Positions 60,734 through 64,000 of a stretch of 64,000 bases of DNA are shown here, in pieces; position 1 is the first letter of the stretch, and the number at the start of each line of letters is the position of its first letter. The notes beneath the pieces were generated by a model, which worked only from the letters and a program-made list of their open reading frames with translations, ran no database searches and was not told the origin of the DNA. Made by a program: the position numbers and the translations under genes. Source of the DNA: Sandaracinobacteroides saxicola (GTDB taxonomy: Bacteria > Pseudomonadota > Alphaproteobacteria > Sphingomonadales > Sphingomonadaceae); NCBI RefSeq assembly GCF_014117445.1, contig NZ_CP059851.1, positions 2,604,001 to 2,668,000 on the forward strand, written 5' to 3'.

Positions 60734-61600
60734 ATGAGTTACGATGACAAGCGCCGCGGACACCGCGGCCGTGGGAACGACCGGAAGCGTGGCGGCGACG
60801 ATTTCGAGGGCGGCGATTTTGGCGGGGGCGGCTTCGGCGGCGGCTTTGGGGGTGATCGCGGCGGCTTCGGCGGCGGCGGGCGCAGCTTCGGCGGCGGCGG
60901 CTTCGGCGGTGGCGGCAGCAGCTTCGGCGGTGGCGGCGGCAGCCGCTTCGGCGGCGGTGCTGCTGGCGGCGGCGGCGGTTTCGGTGGCGGCGGGGGTGGC
61001 TTCGGCGGCCCGCGGCGGGACATGAACCCCGGCATCGTCGTCGGCCAGGGCAAGGGCCAGGTCAAATTCTTCAACGCGCAAAAGGGCTTCGGCTTCGTCG
61101 TCCGTGAAGACGGTGGCGAGGATGTGTTCCTGCACATCAGCGCCGTGGAGCGCGCCGGCCTCAGCGCCATCGCCGATGGCCAGCCGATCGAGTTCACGCT
61201 CACCGAACGCAACGGCCGGGTGTCGGCAACCGACATCTCGCTGATCGGGGAGCCGCTGCCGGTCGCCGAGCGCGCCCCGCGCCCGCCCCGCGAAGGCGGC
61301 TTCGGCGGTGACCGCGGTGGCTTCGGCGACCGTCCGCCCCGGCCGGCCGGGGGTGGCTTCGGCAACCGCCCGCCGCCGCAGACGGACGGCACGCGCTATG
61401 AAGGCACGGTCAAATTCTTCAACGCGCAAAAGGGCTTCGGCTTCGTCTCGCGCGATGATGGCGGCGCCGACGCCTTCGTCCACATCAGCGCGGTCGAACG
61501 CGCCGGCCTGTCGGACCTGGCGCCCAACCAGAAGCTCAGCTTCGAACTGGAAACCGACCGCCGCGGCAAGCAGGCGGCCGTCAACATCGAAGTCATCTAA
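60734..61600 (+). CDS. Double cold-shock-domain protein with Gly-rich N-terminus
   Basis: A 288-residue protein. Residues 1-95 are a Gly/Phe/Arg-rich (RGG-like) low-complexity region. Two cold-shock domains follow, each with KFFNAQKGFGFV (RNP1-like) and DVFLHIS/DAFVHIS (RNP2-like), about residues 108-173 and 220-285, joined by a second Gly/Arg/Pro linker. It should bind single-stranded RNA or DNA and may condense through its Gly-rich part. Most bacterial cold-shock proteins have a single 70-residue domain. 60522-60733 is a gene-free leader with one hairpin near 60600. Confidence 0.9.
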   Translation: MSYDDKRRGHRGRGNDRKRGGDDFEGGDFGGGGFGGGFGGDRGGFGGGGRSFGGGGFGGGGSSFGGGGGSRFGGGAAGGGGGFGGGGGGFGGPRRDMNPGIVVGQGKGQVKFFNAQKGFGFVVREDGGEDVFLHISAVERAGLSAIADGQPIEFTLTERNGRVSATDISLIGEPLPVAERAPRPPREGGFGGDRGGFGDRPPRPAGGGFGNRPPPQTDGTRYEGTVKFFNAQKGFGFVSRDDGGADAFVHISAVERAGLSDLAPNQKLSFELETDRRGKQAAVNIEVI

Positions 61601-61622
61601 CGCCGGCCTCAATCCGGACCAA

Positions 61623-61653
61623 GGCCGCTCTCCCCCCGGAGAGCGGCCCTTTT
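61623..61653 (+). terminator. Intrinsic terminator of the cold-shock gene
   Basis: An 11-bp perfect stem GGCCGCTCTCC / GGAGAGCGGCC with a CCCC loop is followed by CTTTT. It starts 23 bp after the stop codon and lies just before the convergent transporter gene end at 61661. Confidence 0.85.
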
Positions 61654-61660
61654 CATGCCC

Positions 61661-62569
61661 TCAGCAGGGCAGATGCTCGCACTCGTGCAGATGGCTGGTC
61701 TCCAGCTGCAACGTCGCATGGCCGATGCCGAAGCGCGCCCGCAGCCCGTGTTGCAGCGCATGCAGCACGGCGTCGTCGCTTCCCGCCGGCCGGACCAGAT
61801 GCGCGGTCAGCGCCGGCTCGGTCGCGCTGATCGGCCAGATGTGCAGGTCATGCACCGCCGCCACCCCCGGCTGCTGCATCAGCCAGGCCCGCACCTCGCC
61901 GACATCGATGTGCGCCGGCGCGCTGTCCATCGCCAGGTCGAGCGACTCGCGCAGCAGCCGCCAGCTGCCCGCCACGATCACGCCCACGATCAGCACGCTC
62001 GCCAGCGGGTCGATCCACGCCGCCCCCGTCCACAGCATCAGCGCGCCCGCCACCACCACGCCGGCCGAGACCGCCGCGTCCGCCAGCAGGTGCAGCACCG
62101 CCGCCCGCCGGTTCACGTCGCCGGCCTGACCGCCGCTCAGCAACCAGGCCGAGCCGCCATTGACCAGGATGCCCAGCGCCGCCACCGCCATCACCACGCC
62201 CCCCGGCGGCGTCGCCGCATGTCCCCCCAACAGGCGCGACGCGGCCTCCGCCAGGATCGCGCCGCTCGCCAGCAGCAGCAGCAGGCAGTTCACCAGCGCC
62301 GCCAGCACGCCGGCCTTGCCGAAGCCATAGGTGCGCTTTTCCGCGCCCGGCCGCGTCGCCAGCCACGCCGCCCCGCCCGCCAGCAGCAGCCCCACCACAT
62401 CCGACGCATTGTGCCCCGCGTCCGCCAGCAGCGCCGTCGAGCCGACCGCGAACCCCGCCCCCAGCTGTACCGCCACGATCAGCAGGTTTAGCGCGATCCC
62501 CACGCCATAACGCCACCCCGCCACCGGATGACCGTGCCCGCCATGCCCATGATCGTGATGATGGCCCAT
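61661..62569 (-). CDS. Cation diffusion facilitator (Zn/Co/Cd exporter)
   Basis: A 302-residue CDF transporter. The His-rich N-terminus (MGHHHDHGHGGHGH) may bind metal; six helices follow. The transport site has ADAGHNASD (helix 2) and HLLADAAVSAG (helix 5). The C-terminal domain (IHV-like DVGEVRAWLMQQPGV, VHDLHIWPI) is the ferredoxin-like metal-sensing domain, ending with a His/Cys-rich tail (SHLHECEHLPC). It exports zinc or related metals from the cytoplasm. The start 62569 excludes an upstream extension without family similarity. Confidence 0.92.
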   Translation of the reverse strand: MGHHHDHGHGGHGHPVAGWRYGVGIALNLLIVAVQLGAGFAVGSTALLADAGHNASDVVGLLLAGGAAWLATRPGAEKRTYGFGKAGVLAALVNCLLLLLASGAILAEAASRLLGGHAATPPGGVVMAVAALGILVNGGSAWLLSGGQAGDVNRRAAVLHLLADAAVSAGVVVAGALMLWTGAAWIDPLASVLIVGVIVAGSWRLLRESLDLAMDSAPAHIDVGEVRAWLMQQPGVAAVHDLHIWPISATEPALTAHLVRPAGSDDAVLHALQHGLRARFGIGHATLQLETSHLHECEHLPC

Positions 62570-62665
62570 GCGCGTTTCATAGGTCACCCGGCCCCGAACC
62601 GCAAAGCCGCCCCTTCCCAGCCGCCACCATTGGGATATGAAGGCGCCATCATGAAGGGACCCCCG

Positions 62666-64000
62666 ATGTTTCGCATCCTGCTGCTCACCACCGCGCTCCT
62701 TGCTGCCCCCGCCATCGCGCAAGCCGCCGCCACCCCCGCCACCGCGCCACAACCCGCCAGCCAGGACCAGGCGCTCGCCGCCTTCTTCGACAGCTTCGAC
62801 CAGGCGCAACTGGCCCTCAACCCGCAGGCGAAGACCCAGCGCGGCATCCGCGACGCCGACTATGGCAAATGGACCGACGGCAGCGACGCCGCGGAGACCG
62901 CCCGCTACGCCCTGGGTCAGGACAGGCTCGCCGCGATGAAGCGCCAGTTCGACCCGGCGCGATTGTCGCCGCAATCACGCCTCAGCTATCGCCTGTTCGA
63001 ATACCGCATGACCCGCGCCGCACGCGCCTGGCCGTTCCGCCATTATGATTTCGAGTTCGACCAGATGAACGGCGTGCAGAGCGGCGCCCCCGCCTTCCTC
63101 ATCAACCTGCACCGCGTCGCCAACCGGGCCGAGGCCGACGCCTACCTCAGCCGCCTGAACGGCATGGGCGCCGTGATGGACCGGGCGATCGCCAACGCGC
63201 TCGCCGCCGAGAAGAAGGGCGTCGTCCCGCCGCGCTGGACCTTCCCCTATGTCATCGCCGACGCCCGCAACGTCATCACCGGCGCGCCGTTCGATGGGGG
63301 TGCCGATTCAGCGCTCTTCGCCGATTTCAAGGGCAAGGTGGCGAAGCTCGACCTGCCACAGGCCGACAAGGACGCGCTGGTCGCCGCCGCCGCGCGGGCG
63401 CTCACCACCATCGTCAAACCCGCCTACACCCGCGTCATCGCCTTCGCCGAGGCGCAAGCCAAGCGCGCCCCCGCCGGCGACGGCGCCTGGCGCTTCCCCG
63501 AAGGACGCGCTTATTATGCCGAACGCCTCGCCAACTACACCACCACCACCATGACCGCGGCGCAGATCCATGCGCTCGGCCTGGCCCAGGTGGCGCGCAT
63601 CCATGGCGAGATGACCGCGATCAAGGACCGCGTGGGTTTCAAGGGCGACCTGAAGGCCTTCTTCAAATATATGCGCGAACGGCCGGAGAATTTTTACCCC
63701 AACACCGCCGAAGGCCGGCAGATGTATCTCGACGAGACCGGCAAGGTCATGGCCGCGATGACCGCGAAGCTGCCCGATTATTTCAGCCCCGCTGCCACCC
63801 CGCGCGATCCGCTCACCATAAAGGCTGTCGAGCCCTTCCGCGAAAAATCCGCCGGCAAGGCCTTCTACCAGCGCCCCGCGCCCGACGGCTCCCGCCCCGG
63901 CGTCTATTATGTCAACCTCTACGACATGCGCGACATGCCCAACATCGAGCTGGAGGCGCTCGCCTTCCACGAGGGCGTGCCCGGCCACCATCTCGATGGC
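62666..64000 (+). CDS. DUF885 family secreted metallopeptidase-like protein, 5' part
   Basis: 445 codons are visible before the window ends. The protein has a signal peptide (MFRILLLTTALLAAPAIAQA) and the DUF885 pattern, including MNGVQSGAPAFLINLHRV and AFHEGVPGHHLDG, where HE...H is the presumed zinc site. Related proteins are peptidases or dipeptidyl-type hydrolases. ATG 62666 follows AAGGGA; ATG 62651 in the same frame is an alternative. The C-terminal part lies outside the window. Confidence 0.88.
   Translation, partial: MFRILLLTTALLAAPAIAQAAATPATAPQPASQDQALAAFFDSFDQAQLALNPQAKTQRGIRDADYGKWTDGSDAAETARYALGQDRLAAMKRQFDPARLSPQSRLSYRLFEYRMTRAARAWPFRHYDFEFDQMNGVQSGAPAFLINLHRVANRAEADAYLSRLNGMGAVMDRAIANALAAEKKGVVPPRWTFPYVIADARNVITGAPFDGGADSALFADFKGKVAKLDLPQADKDALVAAAARALTTIVKPAYTRVIAFAEAQAKRAPAGDGAWRFPEGRAYYAERLANYTTTTMTAAQIHALGLAQVARIHGEMTAIKDRVGFKGDLKAFFKYMRERPENFYPNTAEGRQMYLDETGKVMAAMTAKLPDYFSPAATPRDPLTIKAVEPFREKSAGKAFYQRPAPDGSRPGVYYVNLYDMRDMPNIELEALAFHEGVPGHHLDG

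Noticed and set aside
60800-61020. Repetitive GGCGGC-rich DNA, possible repeat or CRISPR-like array
   Set aside because: It encodes the Gly-rich N-terminus of the cold-shock protein in frame; no spacer structure.

Overview
The window is high-GC DNA with a dense, operon-rich layout and reads as a chromosomal segment of an alphaproteobacterium, most likely a member of Sphingomonadales. The reasons are the protein types (two TonB-dependent receptors beside catabolic genes, class I lysyl-tRNA synthetase, PEP carboxylase, DUF3572, a FemAB/GNAT protein, mlaE/mlaF next to alr), many 4-bp ATGA/GTGA overlaps, and a GANTC-rich promoter of the kind controlled by CcrM/GcrA. No plasmid or phage genes, tRNA, rRNA or CRISPR array were seen.

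Layout. 1-650: start of glnA and complete glnB (minus) behind a textbook sigma-54 promoter. 0.8-5.6 kb: two SDR enzymes, an MFS carrier, an SCP2 protein and a small Ala/Pro lipoprotein. 5.7-14.4 kb: lipB, a bifunctional penicillin-binding protein, a TonB receptor, prfC, a D,D-carboxypeptidase and an exported methyltransferase. 14.4-16.4 kb: an accessory island with intergenic repeats, an AT-rich membrane ORF, a broken Rhs core fragment and a membrane protein. 16.4-21.5 kb: an FMN hydroxyacid dehydrogenase, a Fic protein and ppc.

21.6-32.5 kb: a probable structured RNA (minus strand, several GNRA hairpins), then a divergent cluster around a perfect 19-bp palindrome: MFS, maleate-isomerase-like protein and flavin hydroxylase on one side; TonB receptor, a second isomerase-like protein, polysaccharide-deacetylase-fold hydrolase, methyltransferase, small protein and FAD oxidase on the other. 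It looks like an uncharacterised uptake-and-degradation pathway.

32.6-39.7 kb: dnaN, ribD, ribE, an esterase, rpmG and a four-gene overlapping operon (DUF3572, HAD, RidA, FemAB-like). 39.7-43.0 kb: a TetR module with three matching 16-bp operators (di-haem peroxidase, cupin, DUF4386, small exported protein, regulator). 43.1-48.7 kb: an SMP-30 protein, then on the minus strand alr-mlaE-mlaF-ECF sigma-anti-sigma, all overlapping, followed by a fasciclin-domain protein. 48.7-50.2 kb: a VOC/DUF1428/VOC operon behind a promoter with a TetR-type operator but no nearby intact regulator. 50.2-64 kb: a glyoxalase, a miniature inverted-repeat element, SixA, a DinG-like helicase sharing its start bases with divergent lysK, a TPR-like protein, amidohydrolase, aldose epimerase, dapE, cupin, a double cold-shock-domain protein, a cation exporter and a truncated DUF885 protein.

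The most interesting non-coding structure is (i) the RNA candidate at 21643-22020, (ii) two copies of a roughly 190-nt element with compensatory stems, each directly after a stop codon (36969-37158 plus, 44007-44193 minus), and (iii) a 146-bp inverted-repeat element at 50846-50991. Functions are assigned by reading motifs only; no database search was made.
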